Translations under genes and position numbers: made by a program
Notes under the pieces: model-generated
What the model was told of the DNA's origin: nothing
The model's database searches: none
What the model saw: the letters and a program-made list of their open reading frames with translations, nothing else
Source: Rhabdornis inornatus
Lineage: Eukaryota > Chordata > Aves > Passeriformes > Rhabdornithidae
Length of the DNA: 64,000 nt
Reading direction: 5' to 3'
NCBI GenBank assembly: GCA_013397075.1
Contig: VWZS01003940.1
Location: 434,001 to 498,000, forward strand
Part shown: positions 35,101 through 46,413 of the stretch, in pieces
Position numbering within the stretch: the first letter of the stretch is position 1
How the letters are laid out: each line of letters starts with the position of its first letter

Positions 35101-38100
35101 AGTGTGGATAGGAAGGAGGCAGAGATCCCAGGAGAGGAAGAGCATCCACCTCTTGGCCATAGCCTTGGGAGAACTAGAGTCTGAGAAAAGGGGTTCATCC
35201 ATGCCCTGCTTGCTGCTTCTGCAAGGCAACCTTATCTTTCACATCTATTGTAAGCAAGCTGAGCTGGAAATCACTGTCAGCCTTCTCAGGGTAAACCAGC
35301 TCACTGAGTCTTCACACAATCTTCTTCTCACAGCCTTCACAAGTAGATGCCCGGGAGCAAGAGCTTCCCACTGCACTCAAACTGTGGCAGAAATCATGAT
35401 GCTTGTCCAGCTGGGCATTGCCCACTTCTGCCTCTCCACCTCCTCCTGACTGTCTCTTGGTGTATATAAAAACTGCAAGCCTGGAAATAGAACTGTTTAT
35501 ATTAGTTTTACCACCATTTGGTACAGTGAGTCTATGACACACAGCCAAGGTTCCTAGGTAAAACCACAGTGCAAACAGCAATTAGAAGGATGAGAAGAAT
35601 TTGGACTGGGATACTCCTGCCCTGCACCAGAGGTGTTGCAGAGGCTCAGGGAGGATGGGAGTGCTGTACGACACAGCAGCCCCAAGACTGCTACCAGGTA
35701 CCTTGGAAGCAGTTCTTATTGAGCCACAAAAAATAGGTATGAATTAATGATACAGTTACTTATTCCCTCTGTCTAGGCCTCCTTTCATAAGTTACCTTAG
35801 GGAGGTGCCTAAGGTATTTCTGACAATGCAGATCTCAGATAGCATAGTTTTAATCTGACAGCATATCTATTTCCCTCTTTAGCTGGACTGTGCTTGGTGT
35901 TCTCCCTTTCTACCACATCTAAAATAAGGACACTGCAGCCTTTTTCACAGTTCTCATATTGAAATTCCAAATGGCTGTGAGTGCAATGCCGAAAACACTT
36001 TAAGGGACTGTGGCTCTTCAATTATTTACGACAATATTATACATCCAGATTTTTCTTAACATAAATAGCATCAAATGGGAGCAGAAAGAGAATAGAACAT
36101 TTGAGCCTATTTTTGAGACACCTAACATGCCATGGAGCTCCACACCCGCCCTCTGAGATCTGTTTGCTCCACTCGCTGCTGCAGCAGTGGGTGCATTGGT
36201 AATCCTGCCAGGGAGGAGAGAAAACCTTCCCTGGAGCAGATAGTACAGTCTGCAATGTACTTTGCAATTATTACTGAAAATATCCAACTCCTCTGTTTCT
36301 CTTAATGATGGCTCTAGAAGCATTTTGCTTCATGTTTAATTTTAGTCTGAAAATCCTGGCATGGCTGGCACCGATACAAATGTCTTATGCCCCACTAGGG
36401 CACAGATGAATTTTTAGGTGATCAGAGGGAGACCAGATGGCTTCTCTGAGCCCTGAGTGTGCAGGACCCCCACTCCCAGTCAAGATACTCTACCAGACTT
36501 GTTACTGCTGTTTCACTCTTCGTGTATCCAAATCAGCAGTCAGTGGAGATTTAGGAGCACTTCATCACATAAAATACTCACTGCAGGAGTATTTGGAGTC
36601 TTTATCACATGACTGGTGAATCTCAGGGCCAAGGCAATATATCTGCTCTTGCCTGCATGTATTACAAAGCTAGGAAATGCAAGACACTCCTGTCTCCATG
36701 AGAATTGCTAGGACAGTCACCGCTCACTCCCGGGGGCTCTGTGGCTTTAAGCAACTTCCTGCAAGTAAGACTGCAGCAGTGGGGAAGAAGACACCACAAT
36801 GGTTTCTCTCCTTTAAAACATATTTTCTAAAACCAAATATCAGTCCAGAAGTATGATGTCTTTATTCCAGGAAGCCACTTTACACTGACATTTAGAGGAA
36901 ATACCTTATCTGTACAGGCCCCCTTCTGGGATGCTTTGGCCCACTTCAGGGACAGCCACAGTCCCCCACTAACTCCAACAACACCAGAGCTGGCTGTTCC
37001 CCTCACTATCACCACCCAGAAAAGCAAATGATCTCTTTCAGACAGTTTAGGAAAAGATATTCAGAAGCAAAAGGAAGAAAATTGACCTTATTTTACCTTA
37101 GACATAAGAAAATATTCCCTTGCTTAGGTATATGACTGTGCTGGAGTAATTTTCATAACTTGGTCCTAACGATTAAGGAAAGTTAAACACAGCTCAGGGA
37201 GATGCCTTCATATACTTAATTTGACTTCCAAGAGTGATTCCATGGAAACATATGGAACTGCTCATACAAACAGAGTTACAGGATATGCAAGCTTTCATGG
37301 CAATGGCTTGTTCTACATCCCAGTGACTTTTACAGACCTGAATCTTTGCTGATCAGTGCTCTTTCTTTGGAAATCCCTTCTGCAGCTGGGTTTGCAAGCA
37401 GGAGTGTAGAGTACAGTGTAGTCACACAGGCAGGCTCTGTGTGTTAATGATTCCCATGCTGCACAGCCATTCACCAGACATTTTGTACACAACTGCATTA
37501 TCTCAAACTCAATTGATAGTTAAAAAAAGAAAGAATGGATAAACAAAGGAAGGAAAAGGGAAAATACAAATAGGCCAGATTGGTTGTTGAAAGCCTTTAC
37601 AAAAATACATCAGAAAATTCAAATTATTTTTTTCTTTTCCATTTTCAAAAGAAAAGCATCCAGTCCAAAGGCATTTTAAATACCTTCACCAGCCCTAAGC
37701 ATTCTTTGATACATTCTCCCCTTCCTAGAAACCGGTGCTCAACCACACTCCTAGCAGAGAGCATCTCTGATTGCACACCCACCTATGCAGTCCAGGTAGG
37801 AGAATTACTGAAGAAAATTATTTTCCCATCCTTCATGTAGCCCAGTCCTACCTTCCTAAACCCTATCAGCTACCTGCTGTTTAGCACTGCTTGGAGCTGC
37901 CTGGCATGGGCTCTGCCATATGTGGAGGAAACTTCTGGCAGCTTCTCACCAAAGCCACTCCTGTAGCCTCCCTGTTATCTTTTGGGGAGTATGTGAATGA
38001 AAAAGGAAAACAAAAGTTTTTGTGTATCAGGTGTATCAGAATAACTTGGTTAATTTTCACTGTGTGAAAAGGTAGATAAAAACAAAGGAGTTTTTTCTCT

Positions 38101-38841
38101 TGAAACATTCTCTCTCCTCAGATGAAGAAAAGGAAATCTCTTTGTGATTAGTCAAATTGATTTTGCACTTTTCCTTTCTAGAGCATAAATCAAATGAGGA
38201 ATATTTTTAAAGAAAATACCTTTATCTACTGCAACCCTTTTCAGAGGCTGTTCAGTATCTAGAAGGTCACAGCAAACTTAACGATCTTTTCATTCACAGG
38301 TACCCTTCAAAAATACATTTTAATTGACATTAGGAACTTTAAGAACTTGTATTGTGTCTGACTTTTTGAGGAAGGCAAGACACAATAACTTCTTTGTTCT
38401 CATTACATTAAATGGAAAAGTATTTTGGAGATGGCACATCCTAGTGCTCAGCACCAGTCTCTGGTGTTCACTCCAGCACCAGCAAAGGTGCAACCTGTCA
38501 TTTGGAAGATGAATGCAGGCCCTGTCAGGGGATGAAAGTGCCTGGGTGCTGTGTCTGCGGGGATTCTTGGACACACAGTGCATCCTGAAGGTGCTGACAG
38601 GCTCCACTGGATGTCACCTTTAGATGAGGACCCTGCTGACTGTGGGCAAGTGTTTTTAACCAGGAGTGTCACCAGTGCAAAAGCAAATCCTAATGTTGAT
38701 TCAGAGGACTCCCTTGGAACTTCACAACTTTACAGTCCTAACCATTTTAACCTGGTCGGTGTCAGAGAGCAGAAAATTGGTCACTGCTAACTCAATTTTC
38801 TTTCTTTTAGAGTTTGAAGCACAATGCTGGAATTGAGACTG
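32138..38841. other. Unassigned non-coding stretch
   Basis: Mixed composition. GC-richer patches lie at about 32385-32510 and 33235-33660. The second contains overlapping open frames on both strands (108 codons plus at 33201-33527, 95 codons minus at 33161-33448). I could not find matched splice sites or a recognisable protein motif, so it is not called as an exon. The rest is AT-rich without recognised repeats. Confidence 0.4.
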
Positions 38842-39014
38842 CCCTATGCTGGGCACTATACAACAGTAAGAGTTCGTCAAAAACCACAAAAGACTGCAAT
38901 CTAGATAGATGGGAGGTGGAAACAGAAACAAGACTGAAAGAGACACAAATTGCCTGAAGCCACATAATAGCAAAGAGCAAGTCAATATCCTATAGACAGA
39001 ATTGGATTTTACCT
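38842..39014 (-). mobile_element. MIR-like SINE relic, antisense
   Basis: The blocks, in the order expected for a reversed MIR, are ccctatgctgggcactatac (the tgtgccaggcactgt region), gatgggaggtggaaacagaa (gatgaggaaactgaggc), acacaaattgcctgaagcca followed by cataatagc (ttgcccaaggtcacatagc), and acagaattggattttacc (gcagagctgggatttgaacc). The middle is rearranged or diverged. Several words match but overall identity looks low. A CORE-SINE or a LINE2-type element sharing this tail is an alternative. Confidence 0.5.
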
Positions 39015-40139
39015 TTTAATCAGAAACATACTTCAATTTTTTATCATTTATAGCATTTTAGTTCCAACATCAAACAATAGCTCCATAAAAGAAAAGCAGT
39101 TCTCTCACTTGAAACACTTTCTGGGTTCCTCATTATCTCTGGTAAAAGAAACCTAATGGACAAAAGCCAGGAATCATGGACTAAATCATTGGTATTCTTG
39201 CTTTTATTATTATCATAGTTGCACTTCAGCTTCCCACAAATTTTACATACAGAAGTGAAGCTAACCTTTTATTTCTTTCATTGAACTATATGGGCAAAAT
39301 TATATCAAGTCTCATTACTGCTTTTTAATCCTTCTTCTATTTTGAGTCTTGTTAGCTGGGGAGGAAAAAAGAGAAAATGCAGCTTTTATCATTGGAACTC
39401 AACAACTGTCATTAAAAGAACAACAGCACATCAGGCACAGCTTGTCTGTGAACTCAGCCTCGGTGCTGCCAGCACATGTGTGTCAGTGCTCCACAGCTGG
39501 CAGTGAGGTGGTGGCCTGTGGGCATTGGCAACTCTGGGGACAGCCAGCACCATCCTGTGCTTCTGTCTCTCACAGGGTCCAGGCTGGGGGAAAGAGCAGC
39601 ACCAAAAATGTGGCTTTGCCCTTGCTTTTAAAGCAGATTTATCCTCCACGTGGTCGCTGTCTGAACCCATAATGTGGCCGTGCTGGGGTAGAGAAGGATC
39701 TGTTCAGAGAAATCCCATCGTTTTTCAAGACCAAAAAGAGAAAAACCACACAGACACTGTGGTGAGACTCTGACTCCCCTGAAAAGCTGATGGAAAGAGA
39801 ATAAACAGAAATGCAGGCTCTGCAGCAAGATAGTGTGTGTGCCCTCCCAGCAGCCCAGTGCCTGGTCTAGGAGAGCTCCACTCTCCATGGGTTGTGGTGG
39901 GACTGGGGATGAGAGTGAGCTTCAACCAAAGCCTCTCAGAAGTGCTCAACGCATTCTAGCTCTGAAGAATTGCTAGAAAACATGATTCTGCATATTTTGT
40001 AAACCCATGGTCTCCTGCAACGTCATTATCTCATTAGATTGGCTTCTTGTATACCTCTGAAAGATAAGAGAGCCCCTTGAGCTTCCTGGATGGTGATGAG
40101 ACAGCAACTGGTGACACCCTCTGAAATAGATAAATCTGA
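39015..40139. other. Unassigned stretch with a GC-richer centre
   Basis: Bases 39420-39960 are GC-richer and carry overlapping open frames on both strands (107 codons plus at 39349-39672, 86 codons minus at 39628-39888). None has a recognisable motif. A chance acceptor-like tctgtctctcacagg at about 39565-39579 has no convincing donor partner. It could be part of an unrecognised ERV segment, given the LTR-like sequence that follows. Confidence 0.35.
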
Positions 40140-40865
40140 AACTCTGGGTTGCAGCGCCTGCCTGGTTGGGTATTATGTGTTGTATTGATAGAGAGTTGTA
40201 TTGTTATTTACCATTTGTTTAAGCTGTTCTTGTTGGATCTGTACTCCCCAGTTTCAGTCCTTTGTTGTATCCCCTACTGCAATCCCTCTATCTCCAGCCT
40301 CTCCCCTACCTTCCGTTGAAACAAGGTTCCCGCTGCTCCCCACTTGTCCATCAAACTGCTGACACCGCCTAATAAACAAACTGAGAGACTCCCCATGATG
40401 CTCAGCTCTAATGCGGAACTTTGATTAACACTAAAAATTTCTAAAAGCATTGAGCTGGAACAAGATCTAAAGACATAAAAAGCACTGTTGTGTGTGCAGA
40501 GCATCAAGCTATGCGTGGGTAGTTTCCACACTCTCACCATCACCTGGAGAGCACTACGAAAGGATGACACCCCTAGACTACAGGAGCCAATAGGAGTTGT
40601 TGGGAATCCCCGCGAGGATGGAAATCCCAGCTCTGTGAAGGTGAGCAGCAAATTTGACTTGCGCCTCCTCTTCAGTGGTGTCCAGCGGGAGTTGCTGCTG
40701 TATGTGCAGTCCCTCGAGTTCCCCACACATAGCTGATTCTTAATAAAAAACTGATCTTTAAATAAAGGCCTTTTCAAAGGAGTTGGTCTCCAGGCCCTAT
40801 TTATATCACCCTCCGATACACGGAATTTTATGGACCTTCTTGTGCCTGATAGATGTGACACTTTC
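40140..40865 (+). mobile_element. LTR-like segment, family not identified
   Basis: It shows the order of signals found in retroviral LTRs on the plus strand. A CCAAT-like agccaataggag (about 40585) is followed by a GC-richer region, then two AATAAA signals (40742-40765: taataaaaaactga and taaataaaggcc), then about 100 bp ending in gatagatgtgaca. The upstream part (tgtactccccagtttcagtc, tgttgtatcccctactgcaa) also looks like the U3 sequence of avian ERV LTRs that I recall. I could not define exact ends, terminal inverted bases or a target-site duplication. The 195-codon minus-strand frame (40274-40861) lies inside this segment. It has no gag, pol or env motif and is probably incidental. Confidence 0.38.
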
Positions 40866-41039
40866 CTTTTGACTAGGAGGTTGTTTCAGTGGTTACCAGG
40901 TGCTTACCTCTGTCACAATACTCTCTTTTGTTCCTGAGACTATAATACTGTCACATATACAAAGCTGACTTAGAGAACAGGAGATGAATGCCTAAACAAT
41001 TAGCATTATTGTTTTCATAAAATTGTCCAGAAGTGACAC

Positions 41040-41320
41040 GGCAGCCTTGACCACTCACACCTGGCAAGCCTAGCTAGCTCCACTGGCTGCCGGTGTCAAG
41101 AGTGGGCTGTCTCCCAGCTTCCATGAAGCAGGAGTACAGCTAGGGCTCTCCACCCTTATCACGGCCGTCTCCGTATCCGAGGGGAAGTAAAGGATCGAGA
41201 AGGAGACCTTTCTAGGTTCTGGAAAAAGGTTTATTGGGAGGCTGAGGGCAGACAACGGGACAGCGAGCGAAGGAACCCAGAAAAGCCAGGAGAACAGGCN
41301 AGAAGAAGGACACATTTGGC
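41040..41320 (-). mobile_element. LTR 3'-part-like segment, antisense
   Basis: On the minus strand there is cagcctcccaataaaccttt (a polyadenylation signal at about 41230-41245). It is followed by tccagaacctagaaaggtct, then a CpG-containing run (tcggatacggagacggccgt), a layout like the R-U5 part of avian ERV LTRs. CpG density is higher than in the flanks. Its polarity is opposite to the LTR-like segment at 40.1-40.9 kb, so the two would be separate insertions. The single ambiguous base (N at 41300) falls inside. Exact ends and family are unknown. Confidence 0.42.
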
Positions 41321-43680
41321 TACTTTTGTTGATTTAATCTTTTGCTCTTTTCACTGGATGGGTGAGTCAAGCTGCAGGAATAGGGGCAAAATTTGGTATG
41401 TGGAAAACAGTTCTCTTATCTAAGCCTTCCCCTCTTCCAAGTCAAAAAAGAAGTATCTGGAGTTGGAGTTCTAAACAAAGTTTTAGAAAAATGGTTTTAT
41501 CAGGAATCACAGGTTCTTCCAAGGTTCTTCTTCATCAGTTCATGATGAAATGAGCTCAAAGATGAGATGAATGGATCAAGTCAGCCTGATCAACAGAAAA
41601 TGAGAAGATATAAAAAAGAAGGCAATAAACACATTTCAGCTTCTAATTAGTCTATCAAAAGCTCTGCTTTCTCTATAGTCTAAAATAAGAGAAAGATTAA
41701 TAAGATTTTTTTCAAAGACTAGTTGTATGATCATTAGACTTTTCCTTTTATTCACGTTGATTTTTAACCTTCTTTTACAAGAATTTTTTTAAAAAAAAAC
41801 CTTTACATAAGGAACATTATTAAGCATCTTTTCTCTTTTTGTAACATCTACATGTGTGAATGGCAGACAAATTATTATTAAAGCTTTGAAAAAGCCTCAA
41901 AACACATTGCCTCTGATACTGCTAACAATCAACAGATGAAGTGTACAATGTTTTAACCCACCGTTTCCCAAACTGTTTCTCTAATCCTCTATGCAGCTGT
42001 CTTTCCTGGAGTACAGCAAGGAATATTAAAAGCATATAAAACATATTTTACTCTGAATAATTATACAAAGAATTTAATTTAGAAAGTAGACTTGCCTAGA
42101 AACAGTAGTTCTTTCATCCCAGCACTCATCACCTCAGGGCAGGAGAAGGAGACCTCTGGTACAGACTGTTCACACTTCTGTTCCCTCTGCACATGTGATG
42201 TTTTGTTTCTGTGAGCAGGCAAGATCGCAGCTTCAGTCTGGATAGAATTGCTAAATGTTTTGACAGTTTGAGAAAAACCCAATAACGCAGCTTGTTCTCA
42301 TATTGTAAGTGTAAAGTTTGCATAAAAATTCCCAGGGACGCTGCTGGGAACACTGTTTAATTGGACTGTAAGATCTCATTGCATCCTCGAAAGAGTACAA
42401 TCAATAAGCCTTACCTACAGCTGCTTAAAAATGGAAGCCATTTAGAAGCAATAACAGCTGACAAAACCAATCTAGACAGTGCTAAAGGCCTGGTTACTGC
42501 TTTACATCCTGCATCATAAACCTGCAGGCATTGGGTGGACTTGCTATTTTTTGGCTCAATTCTGTCAAAGCTGGTGAAAATTGGAACCACACATAATGCA
42601 GAGGGCTCAAAACCTGAGCATTAAACATGAACTATAAAGATTTAAAATCATGTAATTCTGTTTTCCAAACCTAACAACAGTTGCTGCCAGCTGCATGAAG
42701 AGTACAAATCTGAAATCTGCTGCCAAATCAAACTTGAGCCTTAATGTGAAAGCCCAGATTTTATAAAGAGGGTAGATATTATTAAGAAGAGAGCTAATCA
42801 ATCAATTACCGACACTCAGCTTCTCACCAAACCTGGTGCCATTTGTAACACGTATATAGATCCTTGACTGGAATGAGATGCAGTAGAAAGGCAAAGAATG
42901 ATTGTGGGCACTCACAGCCTGGTGATGAAGTGCCAAGGAAATGTCAATAGCAGTCAAACAGTAATTTTCCTGATTACAACATGTAATCTAGGCTCCCCTT
43001 TCCTTGCGGCTGACACAGAGTTTTAGACCAACAGCTTCAGACAATTGCATTCCAAGCTGTGGCTGGGTGAAAAAAACACATATTGAATTTTAAATGTACA
43101 CCTCAGTAACATTATCTTCTGTGGAACATAAGCACATCCTTAGTTTTATAAATGTGTTTAAGTGTCATCCTGATGGGAATATGTTGTTAATGAGGTTTAT
43201 TACAGTAATTTGCATTGGAGTCACTTACAGGCCTGAGTCCCAGTGTGTTTGGCATAACACAAGAATTGGAGTATCAGTTTCTCTGCTCTCTGAATTACAC
43301 AAAGTATGGGAGAGAGAAACAAGTGATTGGCATAGAGAGATGGGAAGTGGAGAACAAGCAGCAGGTATGTACACAGCAATGGGGCAATGGAAAATAGTGA
43401 GGTGAACAGGGGTCACTGCACATGGAGAATTGCTTTCCTCCTTTTCATCTAACTTCAGACTTTAAAAAATCTGTAAATTTATGAATCTGAGTTGATTGCC
43501 CAATACCATCCACATCCTATGCATTTATCTGGATCACCAATTTATGATGAAGATAAATCACACTTTAACACACAACTTCACCTCCTGGTGGTGCAATGGT
43601 GCCCCGAACGAATAACTCAGATGCAGACATTGTACAGAGTTACTGCCCATAAAAAGTCATAAAAGAGAAAGGATTACTTT
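41321..43680. other. Unassigned AT-rich non-coding stretch
   Basis: Short open frames only (103 codons at most). At 41963-41981 ccgtttcccaaactgtttc resembles the terminal sequence of some hAT-type DNA transposons, but no matching opposite end was found. Nothing else is recognised. Confidence 0.45.
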
Positions 43681-43697
43681 TAATAATAATAATAATA
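43681..43697 (+). repeat. (TAA)n microsatellite
   Basis: Uninterrupted TAA repeats, between five and six units. Confidence 0.9.
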
Positions 43698-45411
43698 CTG
43701 CCACCCAGAGTAGCTTTAGCTGAAGGGTGGACATTCACAGTGTGTGAAGATTCTGTATTTATCCAATTGCATTGCAAGTCAGGCAGGAGCTCCTGGGGAA
43801 CCCTGGAGCTTGGTCAGGGCAGGCTTGTCCCCACACAACCCATGACACTGGGACAGGCAGCCTCATGCTTGGCATTCAGAGAGAGCCCTGTGCCCGAGTC
43901 CTGTGCCATCTGAACAGCAGCCTTGCAGCACTAACACGCGGGTGCAGCCTGGTCAGGCTGAAGGTCCCTGCACATAGATTTTGCCCATTCCTGCAGCAGA
44001 TTGCTCTGTAGAACTGGTGGGGAGCTGCCATCCACACTGCACTGTGTGAAAGCCTGCAGCCTTGCAGCTGGCACTCACCCCTGAGCTTATGTGACCTCAC
44101 CACAGGCTAGGGCTGGCTTTACTGCAGTCATCTTGTTATTCTAGTGACCAATGTGACCTGGAGAATGTGGCACTCCTGAACACGTGCTCACGACCTGACT
44201 CTTCATGGCTGTAGTGTCACTGAAGGTAGTGCAAAGTGTGCCTCTGTCACAACCAAATGGGACATTTTATTTTATATTTAACTACTCACATGGCATACCT
44301 ATCTCCTAAGCCTCTCTTCCCTCTCAAAAGGGTAAACCTTCTTACTTCCTGACACACTCTTGGCTGGATAAGGGTCCCAGTTTGATTACCAGTATCTTTT
44401 GAAAACACTCAATATTAAGACCTCCAGAAGCAGAAGAGATGTGTGAGGTTTAATTGATCCTAGAGCAAAGCTGCCAGGCATCAGCAATCTTAGGGCGGAT
44501 ACAAGAAATGGAGAGCCAGAAGCCCACCTCCTTTTGCTTGTTCTCTGGGCTGTACTCCACCAAGCAGGTGGTCTGAACCACAGTCTGTTCTGCAAGGTAC
44601 TGCAAAAAGGAAAATCATAAAGATGGCCCTTAGATCTGAAAACTTCCATGATAAAACAAAGCAAATGGAAGACCAAATGCCACCGCTGTGACAATCTCAG
44701 AGTGTCATCATGCTTGTTTCACAATTTCCTTTGTACCTCTGTCTACCAATGTCTATAAAGGCACTAGCTTTGCTGTGAATAATTCCTCCATAAAGCACAC
44801 TGCAAATTATATCATGCACTTTAAAAAAATTTACAATATTCAGTATACTATACTATAAATATTTCTAAAACTTCAACAATTTCTAAATAATTGCCAACTG
44901 CAACTGTGTAAATGAAATGCTACAATAAACAGCTATGTTCTGTTGTTCTCTAGATGCATTCACTGTTTTGGATAATTTTTATAGTGCTGCAGAAGAGGTT
45001 TTGTATTAATTAGCTGGCTCTTGTTCATTGAAAGCAGTTGATTTACTAAGTATCTTGCTTATTAGTGTGGAGGAATAGAACAGAAGGCAACACTTTGTAA
45101 TTGCATTTTAATAAACAATTTGAATACTTGATTTTTAATAAGTAGCCGACAGGAGTTTGGGTACTAGTTTTTCTTTATGGAAAGGTTCAGCTGATGGAAT
45201 CTGGTGTTTCCTTTAAGTTGATGGTATCCTTTACTGCTGTGTTCTGTCACACAGCTCTGCCAGCTATTCAGGCCAAGAATCATGACTGTGATAGCTCAGT
45301 AGGTTAGCTGAGATCCCAATGGACAGCAGCACCCATTACTGACTCATTTTGCAAGCTTGAGCTAATAACCTCATGTCATCTGTTCTTGAAGAAAGTGTGT
45401 GAAATTGATTT
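43698..45411. other. Unassigned non-coding stretch
   Basis: GC-richer at 43770-44110 with short open frames on both strands, otherwise AT-rich. No recognised family or exon. Confidence 0.45.
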
Positions 45412-45987
45412 TGTGATGGTTATAACCCCAGCAGACATCTTAGACCCACACAGCCACTCACTGTCTCCCACCAGTAGCATGGAGAGAAGAATCAAGAAGG
45501 GTAAATGCACAAAACCTCACAGGTTGAAATAAAGACAATTTAATAGATAAAGCAAAGAAAATAAGGAACTCATTCACCACTTACCATGGGCAGATGGGTG
45601 CTCAGCCATTTCCAGGAAAGCCACACTCCACCACACGTACCAGTGCCCTGGTGAGACAAACACCATCACTCCAAACATCACTCACTTCCTTCTTCCCCCA
45701 GCCCTGTAGGCTGAGCATGACTCCATATGGTGTGGGATATCCCCTGGGTCAGTTGGGGTTAGCTGTCCTGGCTGTGTCCCCTCCCAGCTCCTCATGCACC
45801 CCCAGGCTCCTCACTGGTGGGGTGAGGTGAAGAGCAGAAAAGGCCTTGGCTCTGTGTTATGTGCTGTTCAGCAATAACTGAGATGCTGGTGTGTTACCAA
45901 CACCTGTCTCACCAGCACAAATCCAAAATGTAACCCATATCAGCTCATATGAAGAAAATTATCTCCATCCCAAATAAAACCAGTACA
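45412..45987 (-). mobile_element. Solo ERV LTR, avian family, antisense
   Basis: A 576-bp element starts with TGTGATGGTTATAACCCCAG and ends with AAAACCAGTACA (plus strand), giving TG...CA termini. Nearly every block matches, in order, the reverse of a passerine-abundant LTR whose sense strand begins tgtcctggttttggctggga. Examples are agtgccctggtgagacaaac, tgagcatgactccatatggt, ctgtcctggctgtgtcccct and aaaaggccttggctctgtgt. The flanks carry a five-base target duplication with one mismatch (gattt at 45407-45411, gattc at 45988-45992), which fits an ERVL-type integration. No gag, pol or env sequence adjoins it, so it is a solo LTR left by recombination. CpG decay is evident: the recalled tgacgtcat site reads tgactccat here. 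The sub-family name is not assigned. The plus-strand frame at 45594-45830 is a by-product. Confidence 0.9.
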
Positions 45988-46398
45988 GATTCATTGTGTG
46001 CACGGATGGTATTTGGAAAAAGTAGAAAGAGAGCAAGTATCACCTTTTGCCATAGGGCAGTGGTTGGGACAGGAATCAGCTCTAGAGTTTACATACCCAC
46101 CTATTTCAAGTCCTGACCAGTGTGGGAATCAACATCTTTGGATATGTCTAATGAATCTCTCCTCACTTGGAAGCTTTGAAAAAATCTTTATTAAAAAGAG
46201 GTATTATTTATGACAAAACTAGAACTAATTCAGTTTGAAGAAATCAAATATATCAAAGTGTTAAGCAGCTTATCATCTGGATAAGATAACTTTGGTGATA
46301 ACGAGTTATTCTTCATTCAAAAACATGAATTCATCAAATTACCACCTGTGTTTTTACTTTGTTTTTCTTCTTACAATAAATCCTATCTGTACTGGATT
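45988..46398. other. AT-rich flank of the solo LTR, nothing recognised
   Basis: Ordinary AT-rich DNA. A plus-strand frame of 71 codons (45998-46213) has no recognisable content. Confidence 0.5.
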
Positions 46399-46413
46399 TA
46401 TATATATATATAT
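46399..46413 (+). repeat. (TA)n microsatellite
   Basis: Seven and a half TA units without interruption. Confidence 0.85.

Noticed and set aside
40274..40861. 195-codon minus-strand open frame
   Set aside because: It lies inside an LTR-like segment and shows no gag, pol, env or cellular protein motif. The absence of stops is within chance expectation for the window.
41955..42000. hAT-type DNA transposon end (ccgtttcccaaactgtttc)
   Set aside because: No inverted partner or eight-base target duplication was found, and the match is short.
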